From positions 1 through 64,000 of the forward strand of contig JALHNO010000015.1 in the NCBI GenBank assembly GCA_022843465.1: 64,000 bases of DNA, given 5' to 3'. Shown here piece by piece: positions 52,727 through 61,369 of the stretch. Made by a program: the position numbers and the translations under genes. Each line of letters begins with the position of its first letter. The stretch's first letter is position 1. Below the pieces are notes generated by a model that was not told the origin of the DNA, made no database searches, and saw nothing but the letters and a program-made list of their open reading frames with translations. This DNA is from Pseudomonadota bacterium (GTDB taxonomy: Bacteria; Pseudomonadota; Gammaproteobacteria; Xanthomonadales; Ahniellaceae).

Positions 52727-52819
52727 CCAGACACCCTATGAACTGGACTCTTTTAGCTCTACAGCACAATAGGTAGACTACCTATAGATAGCGGCCAGCT
52801 CCAAAGGCCAGGTGGGAGC

Positions 52820-53185
52820 ATGATTAGAATCCTCGACCCTGAATCTGGCGTCTGCGTCGACGTGGCGGTGTCTCCCCACGTCGTGGCGGCGTTCCGCAAG
52901 CAGATTGAGCTGGATGAGGCGACCTACCTCAGCGAAACTTTCAAGGACCGGATGCGCCACTGGCTGACCGACGCGATAGTCCACGGCCTGTCCTACGACC
53001 TCAAGCCGCCGACAGAGAAGCAGGTGGTGTTCGCCGCCGCGATTGCGCGAAAGCTGGGCATTGATCTTCCGAGGGAGGCGCTTCAGTTCCGAGATGCGAT
53101 CGGTGACTTTATCGACGCGCACAAGGAAGACTACTTTCGGCTCACGGGGAGCCCTCGAGGCAGCAGCAGTGCTCAGGACAAGTAG
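52820..53185 (+). CDS. unidentified 121-aa protein with helical C-terminal segment
   Basis: It begins MIRILDPESGVCVDVAVSPH and contains FKDRMRHWLTDAIVHGLSYD and EKQVVFAAAIARKLGIDLPR, where the second half reads like a small helical domain found near phage and plasmid proteins (LPREALQFRDAIGDFIDAH). No family is recognised. GGGAG precedes the ATG at 52820. It is divergent from the Xre gene and may be co-transcribed with the gene at 53208. Confidence 0.5.
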   Translation: MIRILDPESGVCVDVAVSPHVVAAFRKQIELDEATYLSETFKDRMRHWLTDAIVHGLSYDLKPPTEKQVVFAAAIARKLGIDLPREALQFRDAIGDFIDAHKEDYFRLTGSPRGSSSAQDK

Positions 53186-53207
53186 TCGACTGCGTCCGTG
53201 GCACCAG

Positions 53208-53516
53208 ATGTCTGCGCGCGAGCAGATCGTTTGGGCGGCCGCCTATGCGGCGCACCCTCAGCCCGGGCTCCAGGCCGCGGCGGCAGCAGAACAGATCGTA
53301 AGCTCGTTAGGCTCGGTCGAATGGCCAGAGCGGGAGGAGCCAGAGTACCGCGCCGCACGACTACGTCCGGGCCTTTCACTCGACGAGTTCCGAGGATGGT
53401 ACGTCGTGGAGCTGAAGATGCTCTACAGCGGCAAGCCACGAACATCAACTCCGAACGAAGCCGATATCGCGGAGGCGTACAAGATCTACGCCATGTGCTG
53501 CTCCGACTTCTACTGA
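53208..53516 (+). CDS. unidentified 102-aa protein
   Basis: It begins MSAREQIVWAAAYAAHPQPG and ends ADIAEAYKIYAMCCSDFY, with no signal or domain I know. It follows the 52820 gene after 22 bp on the same strand. The frame is open from 53043, but those residues overlap the previous gene. Assignment as a gene rests on position and protein-like composition only. Confidence 0.4.
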   Translation: MSAREQIVWAAAYAAHPQPGLQAAAAAEQIVSSLGSVEWPEREEPEYRAARLRPGLSLDEFRGWYVVELKMLYSGKPRTSTPNEADIAEAYKIYAMCCSDFY

Positions 53517-53595
53517 CGTCGACACCATGCTTCGTGACCGATTGTGATTGGGTCAAGAACCGGTCCAGCGACACCGGTGTGCGCAGGCGTCACAA

Positions 53596-54039
53596 CTAGG
53601 GAAGCTTCGGCTTCGAGCGACGTATCTCTCGGTTCCGTCGGTAATCGAGCATCTCATCGCTGAGTTCCTTTCCCGGCATTCCGTTCTGGGCGGAAGCTAC
53701 GATCATCGCCGCGAGCGCGGTGTCCTTGACCCTGATGGTGCATTCGAGCTCTTCGATCTGCGCTAACAATCTCCTCACCAACTCCTTGTAGGCCACCACT
53801 CGTGCCGAGGACGTCCGCAGTTCCAGAATTCGTCGACGTCGGTCCGGCAGCGGGCAATCCTTGTATCCGAAGTATGTGCGGCTCCTGCCGGATTCCAGGG
53901 AAACAGTCGACGCATTAATATGTAGCTTGCCCGCTAGCGCGATCTCGATCAGTTTAGGGTTGGTTGGCGTGCCCTTGAGGAGCCGGTCAATTGCGGCGTC
54001 GATGTCTGCACCGACCGCTTCGAGGGTTTCAGTTCGCAC
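53596..54039 (-). CDS. small coiled-coil recombinase accessory protein (TnpC-like)
   Basis: A 147-aa protein: a DNA-binding-like N-terminal part (LIEIALAGKLHINASTVSLE, SGRSRTYFGYKDCPLPDRRR) and a coiled coil (VAYKELVRRLLAQIEELECT). TnpC of Tn554 is of similar size and follows TnpA and TnpB. It starts with GTG at 54039 inside the end of the 704-aa recombinase gene (11-bp overlap). Confidence 0.6.
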   Translation of the reverse strand: MRTETLEAVGADIDAAIDRLLKGTPTNPKLIEIALAGKLHINASTVSLESGRSRTYFGYKDCPLPDRRRRILELRTSSARVVAYKELVRRLLAQIEELECTIRVKDTALAAMIVASAQNGMPGKELSDEMLDYRRNREIRRSKPKLP

Positions 54040-56143
54040 TGGGCTTCTCGGAATCAGTCGGCAGCGGTCCCGAGAGCCGCTGAATCAAGGCGTTTGCCAC
54101 GGTGAAGCGCGAATGGCTGACACGCAGCTCGGCGCGACGTGCCGGAGAGTCCGCTGCATTCAGGACCGCGGTGTACTCTTCCGCGACCGATCTCCAGTAC
54201 GGCTCATGCTCCTTGCGTACGTAGAGACACTCGCATCCCGCGCAGATCCTTGGCGTTCGAATGGCAAGATCGGGCGTGATGCGACGCCACCCAGCCGTGC
54301 CTGACATTTGCCGACAGCGTGACTTGTCGGGCATGAGTGCCATCAGGCAGCACCCATGCGGGGCATTCCAGATGTTGAGTCCGTGCAGAACGACGAACTC
54401 CTCGGCGCTGTCCTGCGCATTCTCCGTCGTGCCGTCTCCGATCTGCTGTCGCAGCTCATCGCGGAACTTGTCCACGAGTCGAGCCGCCGAACCTGCTGCG
54501 GGGGCCAGTCCACTACTCATCTGAAGCAGCGCTCGTGCGGTGAACTGGACCCGCGCCGTATTGAAGGCATCAAGGAAGGAGGGATCGTTCCCGATGTAGC
54601 CATGCTGCGTCATTACCTCTGACGTGTGCTGCAGATGACTGCTGATCGCGGGAACCAGTTTTGGGTGGATGCGAAAGAGATGAATCGCGAAGGTCGGGCG
54701 CCAGCGATGGCCACGAATGTGCCAGTACGCACCGTGTTCGCCGTGTAGCGCAGCGCTTACTCCGCTCAGGTCTGCATATTCGAACGCGAATTCCTTCTGC
54801 CAGAATGTGAGGGGACCACTCATCACCTTGCCGATGGAGCTCGCCTTCTTCGGCAATCCTTTTGCCGCCCGGAAGGAAACAAGTAGCGCTGTCCGTCCGC
54901 CCAGTTTCCGCCAGGGCTCCAGCAGCTGCGCGAGTACACGCAAGGCTCGAACTGTCGGTGGCTCATAGTCCGTCCCAACCGGTCGCGCACCGACCACCCA
55001 TTTTGCTTTGCGACGCCCACCCTTCGCTGTGATTCCCTGAGTCAGATACACCTCGAACGCGCCATCGGAGGTTTGTCGCGAAATCAGGCACTCTGGCGAA
55101 CCATCACTTGCTAGCTTGCCCGCTTCCAGGCTGATGATCTCGTGCGCACGCATACCTGTAAGCCCTTGCAGGACAACGACGCAGGCCTCAACTACGGAGA
55201 TGATCAGTCGGCGGAACTGCTGTATCGGCGACAGCGTCACTTCACGGCCATCGATCATCGTTCGATTGGCGGTCGCCTCAATGGGTTCTCGCCAGGGCAC
55301 GCCATCATCTGAAGAAGTCCCGAACTGGAAGCCGAGGATCGTCTCGCTGTGGGTCTTGAGCGACTGACGATACTCGCCCTGGCCGCCAGAGTATTCGACG
55401 TTCGCCAGCCCGTTCGGACCGCTGAGGACTCTCGATTGCAATTCGATCACGTCGCTGGCTGGTCGACCGATCATTGCCACGGCAGCCGTCAAGACTGGTA
55501 AAGCGATTTCGTCCGGGATCGGTTGTAGCTTTCCCACACGCGGTAACCCCATCTCGCCGACTACGAACGAGAGCGCCGTGGAATCGGGACCGAAGGGGCG
55601 CTCCGGGACCGTGGCGACGCCGGCGCGTCGCATAGGGGCTCGCTGCTCGTATAGCTTCAGCAGCGTGTTTATTGCGCGGTACGCCGATGCGTGCGTGAGC
55701 TGTCTGGGCCGGCCGCCCACGCGCTCGTCGTCCCGAACAATCTCGTAGTTGGCGTGCAGCCAGTCAACGTACGACCAGCTCGCCTCTTCGTCGATTTCGC
55801 CCACCGACATGACGTGTTCGTCTGACATCCACTCGAACATGGCGCGTAGTGTTACTTCGACACCAGAGAGGCTTCCAGGTCCAAGCGTTGACTCCAAAGG
55901 CTCGTTTATCCACGAGTCGACAAACGTCCGGAGTTCCTCAAGCAGCTCTGTAGGGCCGTGGTCATACAGATTCTCACTCCGTAGATTTTCGATGGCTCCC
56001 CAGTCGATCTGTGCGTGCGAGTCCCGCTGTCCCGGAGCCACATGGTCGTACTTCCACACGCGGTCGGACCACACAGAGTGTGGAGAAACGCGCCGCGTAC
56101 CTCCCGCGGAAGCTTGCACAAAGTTCTTGCTCGCCAACGCCAT
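54029..56143 (-). CDS. tyrosine-recombinase-like integrase, third member (704 aa)
   Basis: LTGMRAHEIISLEAG gives the first catalytic Arg, YWHIRGHRWRPTFAIHLFR the H-x-x-R box (HRWR), and TQHGYIGND a Tyr at the right distance. Inverted order aside, these match tyrosine recombinases. A Cys-rich C-terminal tail (GCCLMALMPDKSRCRQM, ICAGCECLYVRKEHEPYW) resembles a zinc-binding tail typical of long Tn554-type integrases. The ATG at 56143 follows the previous stop by 5 bp. Confidence 0.7.
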   Translation of the reverse strand: MALASKNFVQASAGGTRRVSPHSVWSDRVWKYDHVAPGQRDSHAQIDWGAIENLRSENLYDHGPTELLEELRTFVDSWINEPLESTLGPGSLSGVEVTLRAMFEWMSDEHVMSVGEIDEEASWSYVDWLHANYEIVRDDERVGGRPRQLTHASAYRAINTLLKLYEQRAPMRRAGVATVPERPFGPDSTALSFVVGEMGLPRVGKLQPIPDEIALPVLTAAVAMIGRPASDVIELQSRVLSGPNGLANVEYSGGQGEYRQSLKTHSETILGFQFGTSSDDGVPWREPIEATANRTMIDGREVTLSPIQQFRRLIISVVEACVVVLQGLTGMRAHEIISLEAGKLASDGSPECLISRQTSDGAFEVYLTQGITAKGGRRKAKWVVGARPVGTDYEPPTVRALRVLAQLLEPWRKLGGRTALLVSFRAAKGLPKKASSIGKVMSGPLTFWQKEFAFEYADLSGVSAALHGEHGAYWHIRGHRWRPTFAIHLFRIHPKLVPAISSHLQHTSEVMTQHGYIGNDPSFLDAFNTARVQFTARALLQMSSGLAPAAGSAARLVDKFRDELRQQIGDGTTENAQDSAEEFVVLHGLNIWNAPHGCCLMALMPDKSRCRQMSGTAGWRRITPDLAIRTPRICAGCECLYVRKEHEPYWRSVAEEYTAVLNAADSPARRAELRVSHSRFTVANALIQRLSGPLPTDSEKPSAN

Positions 56144-56148
56144 GGTGC

Positions 56149-57960
56149 TTACTCCAGATGGGGAAGGGGGTTGAGATCGAGCATGCGTGCTGCCGCGAGC
56201 GTGGCCTCGGTGACCAGGCGCGGGAGCCAAACTTGGTCTATGCAGAGTCCAATCGGTTTGATGCGCGCCTGCCATACTGCGGCGCCGAGTCGTTCCATTG
56301 CCTGGCGGACACGTTCACGAAGTTGCAGAAGCCTGGCGACCGCGTACGCGACGTCGGAGTCCGGCCACCCGAGCGGACAGGTCGGACAGAAGCCGTAGGC
56401 GCCACACAGTCGACCACGCTTTTCCCCGGCGATCGGACTGTTGAATGGGTCGAGGCAGTGAAAGCCTGGGGTGGCCGCAGTGCGGTCCCTGCTGGCAGAC
56501 TCCAAACGGCTGTCAATTTTTCCGCCACTCTCGGCCCAACGAGTGCGAGCAGCCATTGCGCCAGCCAGGCGATCCTCGTCGCGCTTGATTACTCGCTCAT
56601 GGCGATACGAAGCATGCCTGCCCACCTGTGGCGAATGTCCGAGCAGGGCGCCCGTCTCGACAGGATCGCCTTCGAATTCTTCATCCGCGATGTCCGCCCC
56701 AGTCGCGCGCAGGGCTCGGGTTCCGATGTTGGGAAATCCGTTTCTTTTGCAATAGCCGACGGAGTGGTGCAGAAACTCACGACTCATTCCCAAATCACGA
56801 TCGTAGAGCGGCCGCACGAGCTCTTCCGCCTTCCGATTCCGCGGCACGTAGATGAACAACGCTTCCTTTGCCGCAGGTGGAGCGACAGATCGCGCGCGGC
56901 TCGTCCATCTCTTTATGAAGTTGATGAGAACAGCCGGGTTATCGGGCTCATCTGTGATAGCGAAGGACCTTGGCTGGTTCCGGTGCGCACGCGTCTTGTA
57001 CGGATGCAAGGACAGCCTCGCCACTCCCAGTACCCGCGTCTCGATGATGTCTTTGAGCTTCATCTCCATCAGCGGCTGTGCGTTGTAAGCCGTGATGCCA
57101 GCCAAGTAGTACACGAAAGACGTAAGTTCCTGAGCCATCGGATGCGCGGCGCGACGCACCGCGGTGTAACCCACGGCCGCGGCAATCGCGAACATTCGAG
57201 TATCGATCTGCTTCAGGATTTTTCGTTCTGGAAGAATCACGTAGGAATCGAAGGCGTCTGCTATTGCCTGCGCAAGCTGATGTCCGGCCGGCGCCTCCCC
57301 GCGAGACGCACGACGAATTGCGTTCGCGTCGACGAGAGCCTTGTCTATCTCCGCGATAGTCGAGCTGCAGTCGCTCAGGCATTTGGCGAGGAATCGGGCG
57401 TAGAGATCTCGGTCCAATGGCGGCGTAGTTTGTTGCTGCTTGCCCTTGATCGACGGGACGACAACATCCTCGCCGATCACTCCGTCTGATTTTAGGACGG
57501 TGATTACGCTTCTAAGCGCCGAGACAAAGTGCCGCTGCGTTCCTATTGCATAGCGTGACGCGCCGGAATCCTTCGTCGCGGCGCCGATGTGCTCGACGAA
57601 CGTCCGCATGAACTCTGAAGTGAGGTCACTGGCGTCTAGCTCAGTAGCGTTAGGCAGACTGCCGCAGTACTCGAAGAAGCCGCTTCGAAGAGACGCGATT
57701 GCTTCATACCTGGTTCTAGTGGTCGATCGATCGGTCAGAATGCGCTGCATAGCGTCGGCAAACAGCAATGCGAGTCTCGGGACGGCGAGCCAGCTACTGC
57801 AGTCGAAGCACGCCCTTCTGTCCGGCCGCCTGGCGTCCGAGATTGTCACCATCAGGCGACCCTCCGAGCGATCGACGCTGGCTCCTGCTGGCCGGTTGTC
57901 TGGCTTGCCTTCGAGCGGAATCTCGTCGAATCGCGCCGTGCTCTGCCCTCGCTTAGCCAT
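56149..57960 (-). CDS. Tn554 TnpB-like tyrosine recombinase (603 aa)
   Basis: The N-terminal region (RILTDRSTTRTRYEAIASLR, MRTFVEHIGAATKDSGASRY) is the core-binding part. In the C-terminal part FPNIGTRALRATGADIADEE then LLGHSPQVGRHASYRHE lies where the H-x-x-R and Tyr boxes belong, with TR-ALR in place of H-x-x-R. The Tyr (ASYRHE) remains, but the catalytic His looks substituted. CGAYGFCPTCPLGWPDSD is a Cys motif like that of TnpB proteins. Stop overlaps its neighbour (57953-57960) by 8 bp. Confidence 0.65.
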   Translation of the reverse strand: MAKRGQSTARFDEIPLEGKPDNRPAGASVDRSEGRLMVTISDARRPDRRACFDCSSWLAVPRLALLFADAMQRILTDRSTTRTRYEAIASLRSGFFEYCGSLPNATELDASDLTSEFMRTFVEHIGAATKDSGASRYAIGTQRHFVSALRSVITVLKSDGVIGEDVVVPSIKGKQQQTTPPLDRDLYARFLAKCLSDCSSTIAEIDKALVDANAIRRASRGEAPAGHQLAQAIADAFDSYVILPERKILKQIDTRMFAIAAAVGYTAVRRAAHPMAQELTSFVYYLAGITAYNAQPLMEMKLKDIIETRVLGVARLSLHPYKTRAHRNQPRSFAITDEPDNPAVLINFIKRWTSRARSVAPPAAKEALFIYVPRNRKAEELVRPLYDRDLGMSREFLHHSVGYCKRNGFPNIGTRALRATGADIADEEFEGDPVETGALLGHSPQVGRHASYRHERVIKRDEDRLAGAMAARTRWAESGGKIDSRLESASRDRTAATPGFHCLDPFNSPIAGEKRGRLCGAYGFCPTCPLGWPDSDVAYAVARLLQLRERVRQAMERLGAAVWQARIKPIGLCIDQVWLPRLVTEATLAAARMLDLNPLPHLE

Positions 57961-59233
57961 GACAGGAGACCAGCTTCTTGAAGACCTTGTGGAAGCGATC
58001 GGAGTACTCGTCGTGGAGCGCCCTCGCGACGCGCAAGTAGATCTTGAGCGTTGTTTCGAGGTACTCGTGACCCAACAGGCCTTGAATGTAGAGCCAGGGC
58101 TCTGGATCGCCGTTGTGTTTTCTGGCGAAGTAGGTCACGAGTGCGAACGTATGCCGCAGGTCGTGAAAGCGGTGCTCTGCTCGCTTGGGGGCATTTGCGT
58201 GGGGGAATCCGGCGGCGACACACGCCGCGGAAAAGACTTTGTCGAGGTACTTCATCTCGAGCGAGTTTCCCCGGGACGACGTTGCGGTATGTCTGACGAA
58301 CACCTGTCCATGGTCGGGCTTGTGTTCGAGTACGGCAGCGCGAGGGCCGGAGATGTACGTCTGTATTGCTTCGACTAACCAGCCGGGAAGCAACACGGTA
58401 CGTTCTTTCGAGCCCTTGCCTACGACCTTCACTGGATGCATTACGAAGGGACCTTCAAGGTCGACGCATAGTGCAGCGACTGATGAGGTGCGCAGGCCTG
58501 CTACTTCCGCCCTCCTCAGGCCGGCTTCCAGCGCACACTCGGCCATCAATCTGTTTCGGAGCCTATTTGCCGCGGGCGGCGGATTGGGCGCTTCGTTCCC
58601 GAGCGACACCAGACTGGGAAGGGGGCCTAGTTCGGCAAGGATCTTCTCGAGGTGCTCTGGCGATATGGGTCGAACCTCCCGGTCCGGCGCCACCGGGGGT
58701 GGCCTCTTGACGTCGTCCGTGGACGACCGTCGGCGGTCCTTTGTCTGTTCGGCCGGTTCGAGAGCTCTCAAACTGAAGCGCGATATCCCGCGGTCTCGTG
58801 CCCAACCGTAGAAGGTCTTGAGAGTGCTTAGCCGCCTCGTAATTGTGGCGTCGGAGTAGGGTCGCCCGGTCGTCGGGGACGGTCGTTCGATCATCGTGTC
58901 CGCATACTGCTCTGCCACGAACAAACCGACGTCTTCCCAACGCGTCTTCTTTGCGTCCAAGAACCAGAAGAAGTCCGACAAGTCATACGCGTAGGCCTCG
59001 ATCGTGAGCAAGCTTTTCTTGGCCCGCTTTTCGCGAGACGAGCGCCGCAGGGCCTTCTGAGACACGAATTCGAGGAATGGCGCGAACGGAAGGTGGTCCC
59101 ACGCGCTAACGAGGAACGTCATGCCCTCCGGGAGTACCGGATAGCGCACGCCATTGAGCAGCTCGTCGACAGCAGCCTTGGGTGCAACTCTTTGAACGGC
59201 GATCTTGTAGGGGGTGAACTGAGGCGCGTCCAT
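57953..59233 (-). CDS. Tn554 TnpA-like tyrosine recombinase (426 aa)
   Basis: A complete tyrosine recombinase: the SAM-like core-binding domain (SLLTIEAYAYDLSDFFWFLD), CALEAGLRRAEVAGLRTSSV with catalytic Arg, VVGKGSKERTVLL, EHRFHDLRHTFALVTYF (H-x-x-R) and LLGHEYLETTLKIYLR with the nucleophilic Tyr. It is the first gene of the recombinase operon and reads toward the island interior. With the other two it should catalyse excision and insertion of the island. Confidence 0.85.
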   Translation of the reverse strand: MDAPQFTPYKIAVQRVAPKAAVDELLNGVRYPVLPEGMTFLVSAWDHLPFAPFLEFVSQKALRRSSREKRAKKSLLTIEAYAYDLSDFFWFLDAKKTRWEDVGLFVAEQYADTMIERPSPTTGRPYSDATITRRLSTLKTFYGWARDRGISRFSLRALEPAEQTKDRRRSSTDDVKRPPPVAPDREVRPISPEHLEKILAELGPLPSLVSLGNEAPNPPPAANRLRNRLMAECALEAGLRRAEVAGLRTSSVAALCVDLEGPFVMHPVKVVGKGSKERTVLLPGWLVEAIQTYISGPRAAVLEHKPDHGQVFVRHTATSSRGNSLEMKYLDKVFSAACVAAGFPHANAPKRAEHRFHDLRHTFALVTYFARKHNGDPEPWLYIQGLLGHEYLETTLKIYLRVARALHDEYSDRFHKVFKKLVSCHG

Positions 59234-59365
59234 TGCGTGTCGGCCAGAAATACCGACAGCATGATGATGCGCGAATCTACCGGCGGATCATCGAAATGGC
59301 CCCGTTTGCGAGCACCATTTCCGACAGCAGGCAGCCGGTGGACATGTCAGCACATTTTTGCCGAA

Positions 59366-59411
59366 AGGACGGCAATTGCTGGTAGGGGAGGACGGCAATT
59401 GGTGGAGGGGC
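59366..59411. repeat. 23-bp tandem repeat, two units
   Basis: AGGACGGCAATTG followed by CTGGTAGGGG (59366-59388) and a second unit with three differences (59389-59411). It lies upstream of the recombinase operon, close to the right end, where recombinase- or accessory-protein-binding sites would be expected. Confidence 0.45.
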
Positions 59412-59479
59412 GCGCAAGCCCCTGAACGATTGCGACAAGGCCGCTGCGGGGCGACGGAAGAACCCCACCTAGGGCTCCG

Positions 59480-59903
59480 ATGCGCGAAGCCGCTCAGCGT
59501 CGTTTCGAGCAATTCCCGTCCGCGCTGCGGATTCCGGTTGCGTCGGTTAGCGTCCCCGGTGCTGACCAGGACGCTGGTCTGGGCCACGTTTCTCAAGATC
59601 AGCTTTCGGCAGACGTCGTCGCTGGAAAATTGCGCCTAGACTCCTCGCCAAGACTCCTCGGACTGCGCGGGAACGCTTGTGGCTGAGCCGGCAACTACCA
59701 TCGTAGAGATCATCAAAGGCTACAACGCGTGCCTTTGCCAGCGGCACGCCGGACTCTTCCTCCGAAGGTTGGTTGTCGATCGCTGCGAAGACGGATGCTG
59801 CGAAATGTGCGTGGAGGGGTCGAGCTTCACGGTCGCGGCCGCTGATCAGTTCCTCCGTAGCTGCGCCAGATCATTCGCCCGATCGCGGGAGGTGATCGCC
59901 TAA
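59480..59903 (+). other. two overlapping small frames of uncertain coding value
   Basis: Frame one (59480-59686, 68 aa) and frame two (59679-59903, GTG start, 74 aa with CLCQRHAG and CEDGCCEMC) overlap by 8 bp as coupled genes do. The second has a Cys pattern (C-x-C, C-x3-CC-x2-C) that could bind metal. I recognise neither. The rest of 59234-60206 shows the tandem repeat, a further minus-strand frame (59938-60225) and nothing else. Confidence 0.25.
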
Positions 59904-59937
59904 GCACGGCAATGTCTATCGGTGAATGCCCTGGTTT

Positions 59938-60225
59938 CTAAGCAGCCGCTCGCAAGCGGTCATCAAGGTTCCGTTTGAGCGCGGGAAGCAGGCGGAGGTA
60001 GACATCCGCAGAATTACCTTGCGCCTTCGCAAGAGTTGCCCTGCTGGTTCCAATTCCGATGAAGCTCACCCTTTCCCCCTTTCCCCCTACAGATCTCCCT
60101 GCTAGCCAAGCCCAATCCATGTGTTCACGGACCTCAGGCGCCTGAAGGAACTGTTCACAGAATCTCGTGGAGAAAACCTTGGGAATCAGGCTACTGGCAA
60201 GATCGGGCCCTGAACAGATCACCAC
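59938..60225 (-). CDS. possible small gene at the island's right end
   Basis: A 95-aa frame beginning MVICSGPDLASSLIPKVFST and ending LRLLPALKRNLDDRLRAAA. The composition is protein-like and the frame opens inside the right inverted repeat (60207-60234), so its start could have been created by insertion. No family is recognised; it may be the 3' end of a gene from an earlier host site. Confidence 0.3.
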   Translation of the reverse strand: MVICSGPDLASSLIPKVFSTRFCEQFLQAPEVREHMDWAWLAGRSVGGKGERVSFIGIGTSRATLAKAQGNSADVYLRLLPALKRNLDDRLRAAA

Positions 60226-60234
60226 ATCGTCAGA
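60207..60234. repeat. island right inverted repeat
   Basis: GCCCTGAACAGATCACCACA then TCGTCAGA, matching the reverse complement of the left end in 20 of 28 positions. The radical SAM sequence resumes at 60235 with no gap. Confidence 0.65.
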
Positions 60235-60479
60235 CCATGCTCACAGCCGCGATAGGGATTGATCGACTGATCAAACGGTATATCCGGCGACTGGTTGCGG
60301 CTGATGATCGAACGCGCGCGCTCGGCATGCACCACCGTCTTTGGCCGCGCAGCCTCGGCCACCGCGTCCTGGTACCAGCCGTCGTCCTCGGCTTCGATCC
60401 TCAGCGACTCGAACCGACCTTCGTGATTGCTGGCACTGCCGCGACCCTTGGTGACAGCGGGCGGTCCGGGTTTGCTCAT
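60235..60479 (-). pseudogene. N-terminal part of interrupted PA0069-family radical SAM gene
   Basis: From the ATG at 60479 it reads SKPGPPAVTKGRGSASNHEG and on to ERARSIISRNQSPDIPFDQS and INPYRGCEHG. Similarity stops at 60235, immediately before the next cluster cysteines, which are found at 36023. The frame then runs into the island and stops at 60219 with foreign residues LTMW. The truncated product lacks two of the three cluster Cys and cannot be active. Confidence 0.85.
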
Positions 60480-60625
60480 TGCTGCATCATCCTGACCGCC
60501 ATTGTGCCGCAACCGGTGCCGGCTGCGGGGCGATCCATCCATGGCGGGTGCGACGCCGCCAAGCTAACCTGCGCGCTGCCAGGAACCTCCCGGCGCGGCG
60601 CCGCCGCCCCACCTCGGAGCACAGG

Positions 60626-61369
60626 ATGTCGGACAATCCACTGCAGGCGATGTTCGCCCGTCATCAGGGTCGCCTGCTGACCAAATGGCTGCACTACCTC
60701 GATGTCTACCACCGGTATCTGCAGCGCTTCCGCGGACAGGCCTGTACCCTGGTCGAGATCGGCGTCTTTCACGGCGGTTCGCTGCAACTCTGGCGCGAAT
60801 ACCTGGGCCCACAGGCACGCATCATCGGGGTCGACATCAATCCGCAGTGCGCCGGCATCGACGAACCGGGCTGCGAGATCCTGATCGGCAGCCAGTCCGA
60901 TCGCGCTTTCCTGCGCGAACTCCGTACTCGCAGCGGCGCCATCGATATCCTGATCGATGATGGCGGTCATCGCATGGATCAGCTGATGATCAGCTTCCAG
61001 GAACTGTTCCCGGCAATTGCCGAGCATGGCGTCTACATCGCCGAGGACCTGCATACCTGCTACTGGCGCGAATATGGCGGCGGTTTTCGCCATCCCTATT
61101 CCTTCATCGAGTTCGCCAAGACCCAGATCGATCAACTCAACGCCCGCCACTCGCGCGATGCTGGCAGTTTCAGCGTCGACGGCTTCAGCCGCAGCGCTGC
61201 CTCGATGCATTTCTACGACTCGATGCTGGTCATCGAGAAGGCCCCGCTGCCGGTGCCGGCACAGCATGCCCGCGGCACGCCATCCTATCCCGACCCCAAT
61301 CTGAAGCCGATGTACAGCTTCAACGAACGCTACAACGCCCATCTGCGTGATCAGGATCTCAAACGCTGA
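60626..61369 (+). CDS. class I SAM-dependent methyltransferase (CmcI/TylF-like)
   Basis: A 247-aa protein. TLVEIGVFHGGSLQLWREYL holds the SAM-binding E-x-G-x-x-x-G-G-S loop, IIGVDINPQC the acidic residue for the adenosine, and IDILIDDGGHRMDQLMISFQ the D-D-G-x-H metal-binding pattern of this group. GVYIAEDLHTCYW follows. Related proteins methylate sugars or antibiotic precursors. The frame opens at 60479, but the ATG at 60626 with GGAG upstream starts the homologous part. It is divergent from the broken radical SAM gene. Confidence 0.75.
   Translation: MSDNPLQAMFARHQGRLLTKWLHYLDVYHRYLQRFRGQACTLVEIGVFHGGSLQLWREYLGPQARIIGVDINPQCAGIDEPGCEILIGSQSDRAFLRELRTRSGAIDILIDDGGHRMDQLMISFQELFPAIAEHGVYIAEDLHTCYWREYGGGFRHPYSFIEFAKTQIDQLNARHSRDAGSFSVDGFSRSAASMHFYDSMLVIEKAPLPVPAQHARGTPSYPDPNLKPMYSFNERYNAHLRDQDLKR

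Larger units (their letters stand above)
36024..60234. mobile_element. 24-kb genomic island of Tn554-like type inserted in a radical SAM gene
   Basis: Both borders are visible because the flanking gene halves read through (35181-36023 and 60235-60479). Inverted repeats of 28 bp lie at 36033-36060 and 60207-60234. Three tyrosine-recombinase-like genes and a small coiled-coil gene (53596-59233) sit at the right end like tnpA-tnpB-tnpC of Tn554. No target duplication longer than 1-2 bp is visible, as expected for tyrosine recombinases. The cargo is a set of defence-type genes and an intact copy of the interrupted gene. No conjugation genes are present. Confidence 0.8.

Noticed and set aside
35163-60234. 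Idea that the MITE end and the island end are the same repeat, since both contain CTGTTCAG.
   Set aside because: Similarity is limited to about 8 bases; the remainder differs, and the MITE's partner end is at 35028.
36024-60234. Integrative and conjugative element or prophage.
   Set aside because: No relaxase, type IV secretion, capsid, tail or terminase genes; only recombinases and cargo.
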